A stretch of DNA of 64,000 nucleotides from Algorimicrobium echini (GTDB taxonomy: Bacteria; Bacteroidota; Bacteroidia; Flavobacteriales; Flavobacteriaceae), in NCBI RefSeq assembly GCF_900115185.1, contig NZ_FOVN01000001.1:1240001-1304000 (forward strand). The letters are read 5' to 3'. The position numbers and the translations under genes are program-made. Each line of letters starts with the position of its first letter. Position 1 is the stretch's first letter. Shown in pieces: positions 28,745 to 36,506 of the stretch. The notes under the pieces were generated by a model that saw only the letters and a program-made list of their open reading frames with translations, was not told the DNA's origin and ran no database searches.

Positions 28745-29494
28745 ATGATTAAAAAACTCACATATCTCGTTGTATTAGTTCTTGTTTTCTCATGCAATAC
28801 TGAAGATGCTAATGATTGTTTTCAAAACGCAGGAACCACTATTCAGCAAACAGTGCTCGTTTCAGATTTTGAACGTATCCTTGTTAATCGTGATGTGGAA
28901 CTTATTCTAAACGAAGCACCAGATTTTTCTGTTATTATTGAAACTGGTGAAAATTTATTGAATGACGTGCACGCTGTTGTTATTGGTAATCAATTACAAT
29001 TAACCGATAACAATACCTGTAATATGGTTCGGGATTATGGTACAACAAAAATTTATGTGTCCGCTCCAAATATTAAAGAAATTAGAAATTCGTCACAGTT
29101 TGATGTGTCATCAAATGGGGTATTGAATTATCCTGAATTAAAACTTATTTCCGAAAACTTCAATCAAACGGACGCCTTTACAATTGGTGATTTCAGAATG
29201 ACTGTAAACACCACAAACTTAATTGTGACCTCTAATAATTTATCATCATTTTACCTAACAGGAACGGTTGATGATGCAACAATTGGATTCTATTCTGGAA
29301 TAGGCCGTTTTGAAGGTCGTGATTTAATAGCTCAAAAAGTGAAAATTTATCATCGTGGAAGCAATGATATTATTGTGAATCCAATTCAATTACTTACAGG
29401 TGATTTGTATGGAACGGGAAATCTGATTTCCGTAAATACGCCTCCAACACTTGAAGTAACACAGCATTATCAAGGTCGCCTTATTTTGGAGTAG
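28745..29494 (+). CDS. DUF2807 (head GIN domain) lipoprotein
   Basis: Lipoprotein with a clear lipobox LVFSC at residues 13-17, so anchored in a membrane facing the periplasm or surface. The rest (about 230 residues) consists of short beta repeats of the head GIN / DUF2807 right-handed helix type, with stretches such as DFERILVNRDVELILNE and IKEIRNSSQFDVSSNG. Members are called putative autotransporter adhesins, but function is not established. The gene converges with gldA, with two bases between stop codons. Confidence 0.83.
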   Translation: MIKKLTYLVVLVLVFSCNTEDANDCFQNAGTTIQQTVLVSDFERILVNRDVELILNEAPDFSVIIETGENLLNDVHAVVIGNQLQLTDNNTCNMVRDYGTTKIYVSAPNIKEIRNSSQFDVSSNGVLNYPELKLISENFNQTDAFTIGDFRMTVNTTNLIVTSNNLSSFYLTGTVDDATIGFYSGIGRFEGRDLIAQKVKIYHRGSNDIIVNPIQLLTGDLYGTGNLISVNTPPTLEVTQHYQGRLILE

Positions 29495-29496
29495 TA

Positions 29497-30396
29497 TTAT
29501 TTATTGGCTGTCAATTCTTGAAACAAACTTTCTAAACTCGCGTTTTTCTGATTCAGTTGCAGAATTTTTAGTTCATTATCATGTGCAAAATCGAATACAT
29601 GAGAACGCATATCTTCAGCGGTTGCAAAAGTAATTTCATAAATAAAATCATGCACATTCACAACGTCTTTTACATGTGGTAATTTTTGTAGAAAAACGGT
29701 TTCTACACGATAATCAAACTCTACCACAACAACCTGTTCTTTGTCGTCGCGCAGTTCTTTTAATGTTTTATTAGCTACAATTTCACCTTTATTGATAATG
29801 ATAACACGGTCGCACATGGCTTCCACTTCCTGCATAATATGTGTAGACAAGAACACGGTTTTTTCTTTCCCTAACGATTTAATTAAATTCCGAATATCCA
29901 CCAATTGGTTTGGGTCCAATCCTGTTGTTGGTTCATCTAAAATCAACACATCCGGATTGTGTAATAAAGCATTTGCTAAACCTACACGTTGTCTGTAACC
30001 TTTGGAAAGTTGACCAATTTTTTTATGAGATTCCGGTGTTAATCCGGTAATTTCAATAACATCTTGAATACGCTTTTTATTCACGCCATAAACCGCAGCA
30101 TTAAAAGCCAAATATTCCCTTACGTATTGATCCAAGTATAGCGGATTGTGTTCTGGTAAATACCCAACACTTTGTTGCACGTTTTGTTTTTCAGATTGAA
30201 CATCAAAACCGTTTACTTTTGCGGTACCTTCAGAGGCTTCGATAAAGGTGGTTAAAATCTTCATCATGGTTGATTTTCCAGCGCCATTAGGTCCTAAAAA
30301 ACCCACAATTTCCGATTTATTAACCTTAAAAGATACATGGTTTAACGCTTTCTGTGAGCCGTATAATTTGGTGATGTTTTCAACTTCAATAGACAT
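29497..30396 (-). CDS. gldA: Gliding motility ABC transporter ATP-binding protein GldA
   Basis: ABC ATPase of 299 residues from the ATG at 30396 (MSIEVENITKLYG); a ten-codon upstream extension is unlikely. Walker A GPNGAGKST, Q-loop YLPEHNPLY, signature LSKGYRQRVGLA and Walker B VLILDEPTTGLDP are intact. The C-terminal region of about 80 residues is typical of the GldA subfamily. In Flavobacterium johnsoniae GldA works with the membrane proteins GldF and GldG; as is common, these are not adjacent. The identification rests on overall resemblance, so a related ABC-2 exporter ATPase cannot be excluded. Confidence 0.85.
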   Translation of the reverse strand: MSIEVENITKLYGSQKALNHVSFKVNKSEIVGFLGPNGAGKSTMMKILTTFIEASEGTAKVNGFDVQSEKQNVQQSVGYLPEHNPLYLDQYVREYLAFNAAVYGVNKKRIQDVIEITGLTPESHKKIGQLSKGYRQRVGLANALLHNPDVLILDEPTTGLDPNQLVDIRNLIKSLGKEKTVFLSTHIMQEVEAMCDRVIIINKGEIVANKTLKELRDDKEQVVVVEFDYRVETVFLQKLPHVKDVVNVHDFIYEITFATAEDMRSHVFDFAHDNELKILQLNQKNASLESLFQELTANK

Positions 30397-30486
30397 AAAG
30401 TAAATTCGTTTTTTCAAAAATAACATATAAATATGAAACGGAATGCACGACGAAAACGTTATATTTTTAAAATAATTGAAAAAGAT

Positions 30487-30516
30487 TTTGTTTTTTCAAT
30501 TTATTAACTACTTTAG
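30487..30516 (+). promoter_or_regulatory. Promoter of the aromatic amino acid operon
   Basis: TTTG (30487-30490), 18 bp, then TACTTTAG (30509-30516; seven of eight bases of TAnnTTTG). Transcription would begin just before the leader peptide ATG at 30528. Confidence 0.55.
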
Positions 30517-30527
30517 CCTTTCAAATT

Positions 30528-30608
30528 ATGAACACAAGTACGAATAACACATATCACAATTGGTATTATTTCTTTTTTAACAAAAGGAACGAGACGCTGT
30601 ATGTGTAA
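30528..30608 (+). CDS. Aromatic-rich leader peptide of the pheA operon
   Basis: A 26-codon reading frame (ATG to TAA) begins MNTSTNNTYHNWYYFFF. Eight residues are aromatic, six of them consecutive (Trp12, Tyr13, Tyr14, Phe15, Phe16, Phe17; codons 30561-30578). It is placed between a promoter and a terminator, directly in front of genes for phenylalanine and tyrosine synthesis. This is the classical layout of ribosome-mediated attenuation: shortage of charged aromatic tRNAs would stall the ribosome on the W-Y-Y-F-F-F run. The encoded peptide itself probably has no further role. The evidence is composition and position only. Confidence 0.8.
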   Translation: MNTSTNNTYHNWYYFFFNKRNETLYV

Positions 30609-30634
30609 TTTTTAACCATAAAATTAAACTATTT

Positions 30635-30664
30635 AAAGTCTCGATGTAAATCGGGACTTTTTTT
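30635..30664 (+). terminator. Attenuator terminator of the aromatic operon
   Basis: Stem AAAGTCTCGAT / ATCGGGACTTT (11 bp, one T-G wobble) with a GTAA loop, then seven T residues. The 5' arm contains GTCTCG (30638-30643), complementary to CGAGAC (30590-30595) inside the leader-peptide frame, giving a possible 6-bp antiterminator. A ribosome at the leader stop codon (30606-30608) would cover CGAGAC and let the terminator form. Confidence 0.82.
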
Positions 30665-30707
30665 GTTTATACTAGTTTGGTTTGAGGTTTTAAAACAAAA
30701 AAAAACG

Positions 30708-31532
30708 ATGACAAAGGCAGTAGCCATACAAGGCGTACAAGGATCATTTCACCATATAGTAGCGCAGCACTATTTTGGAGATGCAGTTCCGTTATTAGAG
30801 TGTTTATCATTTGATGACGCTATAAACTCTCTGCTAAATAAGGAAACAGATGCGGTTGTTATGGCGCTTGAAAACTCTATAGCAGGTTCTATTATTCCTA
30901 ATTATGCGTTAATTGATACACATGATTTACATATTGTTGGCGAGCAGTATTTGGATATTCAACACCATTTAATGGCTTTGTCAGGACAGAGTATTGAGGA
31001 TATTCAAGAGGTGTATTCGCATCCTATGGCTTTGCTGCAGTGTAAAGCATTTTTCAAAAAACACCCACATATAAAGTTAATTGAAGATAAAGATACAGCT
31101 GAAGTGGCGCAACGCATTCAAAAGCAACAATTAAAAGGCGTTGCAGCTATTGCGAGTCAGTTAGCAGCCCATTTATTTGAATTAGAAATTGTAGCGAAAA
31201 GCATTCAAACCATTCACCATAATGAAACCCGTTTTGTAATTGTAAAACGGGATCATGAGGGTTCTATAACTGAAGGCTATAATAAAGCATCAATAAAGTT
31301 CGAATTAGAACACAAACGTGGCAGTTTAGCAGCTATTTTAAATGTGATGAGTGATTGCCAACTGAATTTAACCAAAATTCAATCGCTGCCAAAAATTGAA
31401 ACCCCTTGGAAATATGCTTTTTTTGTAGATGTTACTTTTGATACCTGTAGCTATTTTAAAAAAGCACGCACTCTATTACAAATTATGGCCGAAGACTTCA
31501 AAGTTTTAGGACAATATAAACACACAAAATAA
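30708..31532 (+). CDS. pheA: Prephenate dehydratase
   Basis: Converts prephenate to phenylpyruvate, the committed step to phenylalanine. The catalytic domain covers residues 1 to about 180 (QGVQGSFHH, ALENSIAGSI, the catalytic-site NETRFVIV). A C-terminal ACT domain (about 195-270, including KIQSLPKIETPWKYAFFVDV) is likely to bind phenylalanine for feedback inhibition. 274 residues from the ATG at 30708; the frame opens upstream but through the terminator. It has no chorismate mutase domain; that activity is fused to DAHP synthase three genes later. First structural gene after the attenuator. Confidence 0.94.
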   Translation: MTKAVAIQGVQGSFHHIVAQHYFGDAVPLLECLSFDDAINSLLNKETDAVVMALENSIAGSIIPNYALIDTHDLHIVGEQYLDIQHHLMALSGQSIEDIQEVYSHPMALLQCKAFFKKHPHIKLIEDKDTAEVAQRIQKQQLKGVAAIASQLAAHLFELEIVAKSIQTIHHNETRFVIVKRDHEGSITEGYNKASIKFELEHKRGSLAAILNVMSDCQLNLTKIQSLPKIETPWKYAFFVDVTFDTCSYFKKARTLLQIMAEDFKVLGQYKHTK

Positions 31533-32674
31533 TGATTGAATTAGCCAATCGCTTACAAACTGTGGAGGAATACTACTTTTCGAAAAAATTGCGAGAAGTC
31601 GCATTACTCATGGCAAACGGAAAGCCTATAATTAATTTAGGTATTGGAAGTCCAGATTTAAATCCACCCCAAAAAGTTATAGATACTTTAGGTGAAAGTT
31701 TTAAACATCCGAAAGCAAATCAGTATCAAAGTTATCAAGGGTTGCCAGAACTTCGTGAAGCCATTGTGTCTTTTTACAGAGATCAGTATGATGTGTATGT
31801 AAGTCCTTCTACAGAAGTCCTTCCGTTAATGGGAAGCAAAGAAGGTATCATGCATATTTCTATGGCGTTTTTAAATCCAGGCGATCAAGTTTTAATTCCT
31901 AATCCTGGTTATCCAACTTATACATCGGTCACTAACTTAGTAGGTGCGGAACCTGTTTTTTACGATTTAACGGAATCCTCAAATTGGCTTATAGATATTG
32001 AGGCTTTAGAAGAACAGGATTTATCGAAAGTAAAAATGATGTGGGTGAATTATCCGCACATGCCAACAGGAACCAATGCCAGTGATGCTTTTTTTACGCG
32101 ACTCATTGCATTTGCCAAACGGCATACTATTTTAATAATTAATGATAATCCATACAGTTTTGTTTTAAACAAGGAACCAAAAAGTATGCTTCAAATTGCA
32201 GGTGCTAAAGAGGTGTGTTTGGAATTAAATTCGCTGAGCAAAACCTTTAATATGTCTGGATGGCGCGTGGGAATGGTGCTTGGTCGAGCAGAATATATAA
32301 ACGCTATTTTAAAAGTGAAAAGTAATATGGATTCTGGAATGTTATTTGGCATACAAAAAGCAGCCATTCAAGCTTTAAATTGCTCTAAATTATGGTATGT
32401 GAGTTTGAATCAAGTTTATGAAGAACGACGGCAACTGATTTGGAAGTTGGCTGATACACTTAATTGTACCTATAATAAAAATGCCAGTGGGATGTTTGTT
32501 TGGGCCAAATTACCGCCATTTATAAAATCGGAAGAGTTTGTTGATTTGTTACTAAAAGAAAACAATATTTTTATTGCACCAGGAACCGTTTTTGGGAGTA
32601 ATGGCGAAGGTTACGTGCGCTTTTCATTATGTGCTAGTACCGAAATAATTGAAGAAGCGTTAGCAAGAATTTAA
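31532..32674 (+). CDS. PLP aminotransferase of the aromatic operon
   Basis: Class I aminotransferase of 380 residues. Its ATG overlaps the pheA stop by one base (TAATG), indicating coupled translation. Motifs: NLGIGSPDLNPP near residue 35, NPGYPTYTS near residue 126, NYPHMPTGTN, and the PLP-lysine stretch LNSLSKTFNMSGWRVG near residue 231. Between prephenate dehydratase and prephenate dehydrogenase it most plausibly transaminates phenylpyruvate and hydroxyphenylpyruvate to Phe and Tyr, but that role is inferred from position; sequence alone suggests a general aspartate-type enzyme. Confidence 0.9.
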   Translation: MIELANRLQTVEEYYFSKKLREVALLMANGKPIINLGIGSPDLNPPQKVIDTLGESFKHPKANQYQSYQGLPELREAIVSFYRDQYDVYVSPSTEVLPLMGSKEGIMHISMAFLNPGDQVLIPNPGYPTYTSVTNLVGAEPVFYDLTESSNWLIDIEALEEQDLSKVKMMWVNYPHMPTGTNASDAFFTRLIAFAKRHTILIINDNPYSFVLNKEPKSMLQIAGAKEVCLELNSLSKTFNMSGWRVGMVLGRAEYINAILKVKSNMDSGMLFGIQKAAIQALNCSKLWYVSLNQVYEERRQLIWKLADTLNCTYNKNASGMFVWAKLPPFIKSEEFVDLLLKENNIFIAPGTVFGSNGEGYVRFSLCASTEIIEEALARI

Positions 32675-32678
32675 TATT

Positions 32679-33530
32679 ATGAAAAAAATATACATAATAG
32701 GTGTCGGATTAATTGGCGGAAGTATTGCCAAAGATATCAAACATTTGAATCCTGAAATTACCATTTTCGGAATTGATACAAATGATGCGCATTTAGAGGA
32801 TGCTTTAGCGCTAAAAATTATAGATAAAAAAGCAGAGTTTACAGATGTAAAATATGCAGATGCCGTTATTTTAACCATTCCTGTAGATACAGCTGTAGCG
32901 GTTTTGCCAAAAGTATTGGATTTAGTGCATGATAATGCTTTAGTTATGGAAGCGGGTTCTACGAAAGTGGCTATTTGTAAGGCTGTTGAAAATCATCCAA
33001 AACGACGAAATTTTTTAGCAACTCATCCTATTGCTGGAACCGAGTTTTCAGGGCCAAAAGCAGCTTTAGCAGGTTTGTTTCAAGGAAAAACAAATATTAT
33101 TTGCGAAGTTGAAAAAACAGCATTTCAATTGCAGGAGCGTGCATTAAGTATTTTCAAAATTATGGGTATGCGCATTCGGTATATGAATCCGGAGGCACAT
33201 GATAAACATATTGCTTATGTCTCGCATTTATCGCACATCAGCGCGTTCATGTTAGGCAAAACGGTTATGGAAAAAGAAAAAAACGAACGCGATATTTTTG
33301 ATATGGCAGGAAGTGGGTTTGCATCTACAGTACGGTTAGCAAAAAGTTCACCAAATATGTGGACACCCATTTTTAAACAAAATAAAACCAATGTTATAGA
33401 GACTTTAGACGAATATATTCAAAATTTAATCATGTTTAAGGCCTATTTGGAAACGGATTCTTTTGAAGAAATCCACAAAGAAATGTCAGATACAAATCAC
33501 ATAAAAGACATATTAAACGGTATAGCGTAA
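32679..33530 (+). CDS. tyrA: Prephenate dehydrogenase
   Basis: Oxidatively decarboxylates prephenate to 4-hydroxyphenylpyruvate, the tyrosine branch. The NAD(P)-binding motif GVGLIGGSIA (residues 5-14) opens the protein. The catalytic histidine region THPIAGTEFSGPKAA is near residue 113, and the helical dimerisation domain begins around AYVSHLSHISAFMLG near residue 183. At 283 residues it is a monofunctional enzyme without ACT or mutase domains. It starts four bases after the aminotransferase, in the same operon. Confidence 0.94.
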   Translation: MKKIYIIGVGLIGGSIAKDIKHLNPEITIFGIDTNDAHLEDALALKIIDKKAEFTDVKYADAVILTIPVDTAVAVLPKVLDLVHDNALVMEAGSTKVAICKAVENHPKRRNFLATHPIAGTEFSGPKAALAGLFQGKTNIICEVEKTAFQLQERALSIFKIMGMRIRYMNPEAHDKHIAYVSHLSHISAFMLGKTVMEKEKNERDIFDMAGSGFASTVRLAKSSPNMWTPIFKQNKTNVIETLDEYIQNLIMFKAYLETDSFEEIHKEMSDTNHIKDILNGIA

Positions 33531-33604
33531 ACTCAAAAACTTAATTTCAATGCAATTGAAGAGCTATTAACGTTTTTGAATATCAAATTTTAAAAAAAAA
33601 GATT

Positions 33605-34687
33605 ATGGAAAATAAAAAAGAATTAGGGAGCTGGTTGCATAACTTCGGATTAGACCATCCGTTGGTTATTGCTGGGCCTTGCAGTGCAGAAACAGAAGAG
33701 CAAGTTTTAAAAATAGCACATCAACTAAAAGATACCGATGCAACCGTTTTAAGAGCAGGCATTTGGAAACCAAGAACAAGACCTGGTAATTTTGAAGGTG
33801 TTGGTGCTTTAGGATTAAAATGGTTACAAAAAGCCAAAGAAGAAACTGGGATGTTAATTGCAACCGAAGTTGCTAACGCCAATCACGTGGAGTTAGCTTT
33901 AAAGCACGATGTTGATGTGCTTTGGATTGGTGCACGCACAACAGTTAGCCCGTTTATAGTTCAAGAAATTGCAGATGCGCTAAAAGGAACAAATAAGCCT
34001 GTTTTGGTTAAAAACCCTGTGAATCCAGATTTAGCCTTATGGTTAGGTGCGGTTGAGCGTTTTTATACAGCTGATATTAAAAATTTAGGAGTTATACATC
34101 GTGGCTTTTCTACCTATGAAAAAACGCGTTACAGAAATAATCCAGAATGGCAACTGCCAATCGATTTACAACATCGGTTTCCAGATTTACCGCTAATATT
34201 AGATCCTTCGCATATTGCTGGTCGTCGTGATATTATTTTCGATTTATGCCAAACGGCTCTCGATTTAAATTATGATGGTTTAATGGTAGAAACCCATTTT
34301 GATCCAGACAATGCTTGGAGTGATGCTGCACAGCAAATTACACCAGCAACACTTGTTCAGTTTATGGACGATTTAAAGATTCGAAAAGAAACAGGCGAAG
34401 CTACCGAATTCAAAAATAAAATTAACACCATGCGAACGCAAATTGATGTGATTGATCATCAATTAATTGAGATTTTAGGAAAGCGTATGAAAGTAGCTGA
34501 TGATATTGGAGCACTTAAAAAAGCACATAACGTTGCTGTTTTACAAACCAAACGTTGGAATGAAATTTTAGGTAAAATGATTCTCCAAGGCGAAGAAAAG
34601 AATTTAAGCGAAGAGTTTATTTTACGAGTTTTTAAAGCTGTTCATCAAGAATCGATTAACCACCAGGAAAAAATCATCAATAAGTAA
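33605..34687 (+). CDS. Bifunctional DAHP synthase / chorismate mutase
   Basis: First and branch-point steps of aromatic synthesis in one chain of 360 residues. The N-terminal part (about 1-265) is a class I DAHP synthase (GPCSAETEEQ near residue 21, LRAGIWKPRTRPGNFEG near residue 46, DPSHIAGRRD near residue 199). The C-terminal part (about 270-355) is an AroQ-type chorismate mutase with the pattern MRTQIDVIDHQLIEILGKRM. This C-terminal mutase fusion is typical of Bacteroidota; in Bacillus the mutase is N-terminal. The fusion likely lets prephenate control the synthase. It lies 74 bp after tyrA. Confidence 0.94.
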   Translation: MENKKELGSWLHNFGLDHPLVIAGPCSAETEEQVLKIAHQLKDTDATVLRAGIWKPRTRPGNFEGVGALGLKWLQKAKEETGMLIATEVANANHVELALKHDVDVLWIGARTTVSPFIVQEIADALKGTNKPVLVKNPVNPDLALWLGAVERFYTADIKNLGVIHRGFSTYEKTRYRNNPEWQLPIDLQHRFPDLPLILDPSHIAGRRDIIFDLCQTALDLNYDGLMVETHFDPDNAWSDAAQQITPATLVQFMDDLKIRKETGEATEFKNKINTMRTQIDVIDHQLIEILGKRMKVADDIGALKKAHNVAVLQTKRWNEILGKMILQGEEKNLSEEFILRVFKAVHQESINHQEKIINK

Positions 34688-34706
34688 TTTATGTGTTTTT
34701 TAGTCG

Positions 34707-34742
34707 ATTAATTTTTCGCTAAAAATTAATATCGCATCTTTG
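34707..34742 (+). promoter_or_regulatory. Possible rsgA promoter with overlapping AT-rich palindrome
   Basis: TTT (34712-34714), 20 bp, then CATCTTTG (34735-34742), which matches seven of eight bases of TAnnTTTG. The ATG of rsgA follows at 34748, so the transcript would be nearly leaderless. A 10-bp palindrome, ATTAATTTTT-CGCT-AAAAATTAAT (34707-34730), covers the -33 region. Confidence 0.4.
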
Positions 34743-34747
34743 TAATA

Positions 34748-35698
34748 ATGACAGGAATCGTTTATAAATCTACAGGAAGTTGGTACACCGTTAAAACGGA
34801 TTTAGGTGCTATTTATCGATGTCGTATAAAAGGGAAATTTCGCATGAAAGGGATAAAAAGCACCAATCCTGTTGCTGTTGGTGACCGTGTGGACTTTGAT
34901 CTAGATCATGATAACAACGACGAACCTGTTGGTGTGATTACCGCTATACACGATAGGAAAAATTACATTGTTCGAAAATCGGTAAATCTATCCAAACAAA
35001 CCCATATAATTGCGGCTAATATTGATCAAGTATTTTTATTAATCACCATTGATAATCCACCCACATTTACCAGTTTTATCGATCGGTTTTTGGTGACTGC
35101 CGAAGCGTATTCCATAAAAACCATTCTGCTTTTTAATAAAGTAGATAGTTATGATGAAAACACGTTAAACGAGGTGAAATATCTTGCACACGTGTACCGG
35201 AAAATTGGGTATGAATGCATTGGTATTTCGGCATCAACTGGAAAAAACATTGAAAAAGTTAAAGCCTTAATGACAGGAAAAGTTAGTATGTTTGCTGGGC
35301 ATTCAGGTGTAGGGAAATCTACTTTAGTTAATGCTATTGAGCCAGAATTGGATTTAAAAACCAAAGCCATTTCAACGCAACATATGCAAGGGCAACACAC
35401 CACAACGTTTGCTGAAATGTTCGATTTGTGTTTTGATGCCAAAATTATAGATACACCAGGCATTAAAGGGTTTGGGGTGGTAGATATGGATAAGGAGGAA
35501 ATTAGTGATTATTTCCCAGAGTTTTTCGCTTTAAAACAAGATTGTAAATTTAACAATTGTATTCATATTGAAGAACCACAATGTGCCGTTAAAGAGGCTT
35601 TGGAAGCGAATGAAATTGCTGCATCACGTTACCGAAGTTATCTGCAAATTCTAGAAGGTGATGAAGACCATTTCCGAACGGAAGAATGGATGAAATAA
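34748..35698 (+). CDS. rsgA: Ribosome small-subunit-dependent GTPase A
   Basis: Circularly permuted GTPase that helps mature the 30S ribosomal subunit. Order: OB-fold N-terminus (about 1-75), then the G4-G5-G1-G2-G3 permutation: NKVDSYDE (about residue 128), the P-loop GHSGVGKST (about residue 184), and DTPGIKGFG (about residue 237). The zinc-binding tail follows, with Cys and His in CKFNNCIHIEEPQC near residue 268. At 316 residues it has normal length. It is co-directional with the aromatic genes but probably also has its own promoter. Confidence 0.95.
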   Translation: MTGIVYKSTGSWYTVKTDLGAIYRCRIKGKFRMKGIKSTNPVAVGDRVDFDLDHDNNDEPVGVITAIHDRKNYIVRKSVNLSKQTHIIAANIDQVFLLITIDNPPTFTSFIDRFLVTAEAYSIKTILLFNKVDSYDENTLNEVKYLAHVYRKIGYECIGISASTGKNIEKVKALMTGKVSMFAGHSGVGKSTLVNAIEPELDLKTKAISTQHMQGQHTTTFAEMFDLCFDAKIIDTPGIKGFGVVDMDKEEISDYFPEFFALKQDCKFNNCIHIEEPQCAVKEALEANEIAASRYRSYLQILEGDEDHFRTEEWMK

Positions 35699-35724
35699 TG
35701 TCTTAAAATTAATTTATTATTTAC

Positions 35725-36177
35725 ATGAAAGCAGTTATTCAAAGGGTTTCTCAAGCAAGTGTTACTATTAATGAAAAAATAGTAGCGTCTATTAATTCAG
35801 GCTTATTGGTGTTATTAGGTGTTGTAGATGATGATGCACAGGAAGATATTACTTGGCTCTCCAATAAAATCGTGAATATGCGCATTTTCCCGGATGTGGA
35901 AGGTGTTATGAATAATTCTATAATCGATAATCATGGTGATGTTATTTTGGTTAGTCAATTTACCTTGCATGCTAATACTAAAAAAGGCAATAGACCGAGT
36001 TATATAAAAGCGGCCAAGCCTGATGTAGCTATTCCATTATATCAAGATTTTATTAAACGAATTGAATCAGATTTAGGCAAACCAATTCAAACGGGTGAGT
36101 TTGGTGCCGATATGCAAGTCACGTTAATTAATGATGGCCCTGTTACGATAATTATAGATACTAAAAATAAAGACTAA
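35725..36177 (+). CDS. dtd: D-aminoacyl-tRNA deacylase
   Basis: Hydrolyses D-amino acids (and mischarged glycine) off tRNA. At 150 residues it is exactly typical. Both signatures are present: SQFTLHANTKKGNRPSY near residue 77, and NDGPVTIIID near residue 137, which carries the Gly-cisPro element used for chiral proofreading. The stop codon overlaps the start of the next gene by one base (TAATG). Confidence 0.96.
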   Translation: MKAVIQRVSQASVTINEKIVASINSGLLVLLGVVDDDAQEDITWLSNKIVNMRIFPDVEGVMNNSIIDNHGDVILVSQFTLHANTKKGNRPSYIKAAKPDVAIPLYQDFIKRIESDLGKPIQTGEFGADMQVTLINDGPVTIIIDTKNKD

Positions 36178-36503
36178 TGAATATTGAAAATGCACAAAAA
36201 GCCGTCGATAATTGGATAAAAGAACATGGCGTTCGGTATTTTAACGAATTAACCAATATGGCACAACTTACGGAAGAAGTTGGTGAAGTTGCCCGGATTA
36301 TAGCCCGTCGTTATGGCGAACAAAGCGAAAAAGAAAGCGATAAAAATAAGGATTTAGGCGAAGAATTAGCCGATGTTGTTTTTGTGGTTTTATGTTTAGC
36401 AAATCAAACAGGTGTTGACTTGCAAGCTGCTTTCGATAAAAAATTAGATATTAAAACGAAACGCGACCATGAGCGTCATCAGAATAACCCGAAGTTGAAG
36501 TAG
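36177..36503 (+). CDS. MazG-like nucleotide pyrophosphohydrolase
   Basis: Small all-alpha NTP pyrophosphohydrolase of 108 residues, one MazG-like domain. The metal-binding acidic motif is visible as LTEEVGEVARIIARR (about 30-44) and DLGEELADVVFVVLCLAN (about 61-78). It would convert a nucleoside triphosphate to monophosphate and PPi, probably as house-cleaning of modified nucleotides, but the substrate is unknown. Translationally coupled to dtd and three bases from aroA. Confidence 0.9.
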   Translation: MNIENAQKAVDNWIKEHGVRYFNELTNMAQLTEEVGEVARIIARRYGEQSEKESDKNKDLGEELADVVFVVLCLANQTGVDLQAAFDKKLDIKTKRDHERHQNNPKLK

Positions 36504-36506
36504 GTT

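Noticed and set aside
30663-30707. Fifteen-codon upstream extension of pheA
   Set aside because: It would begin within the attenuator's T run and has no family support.
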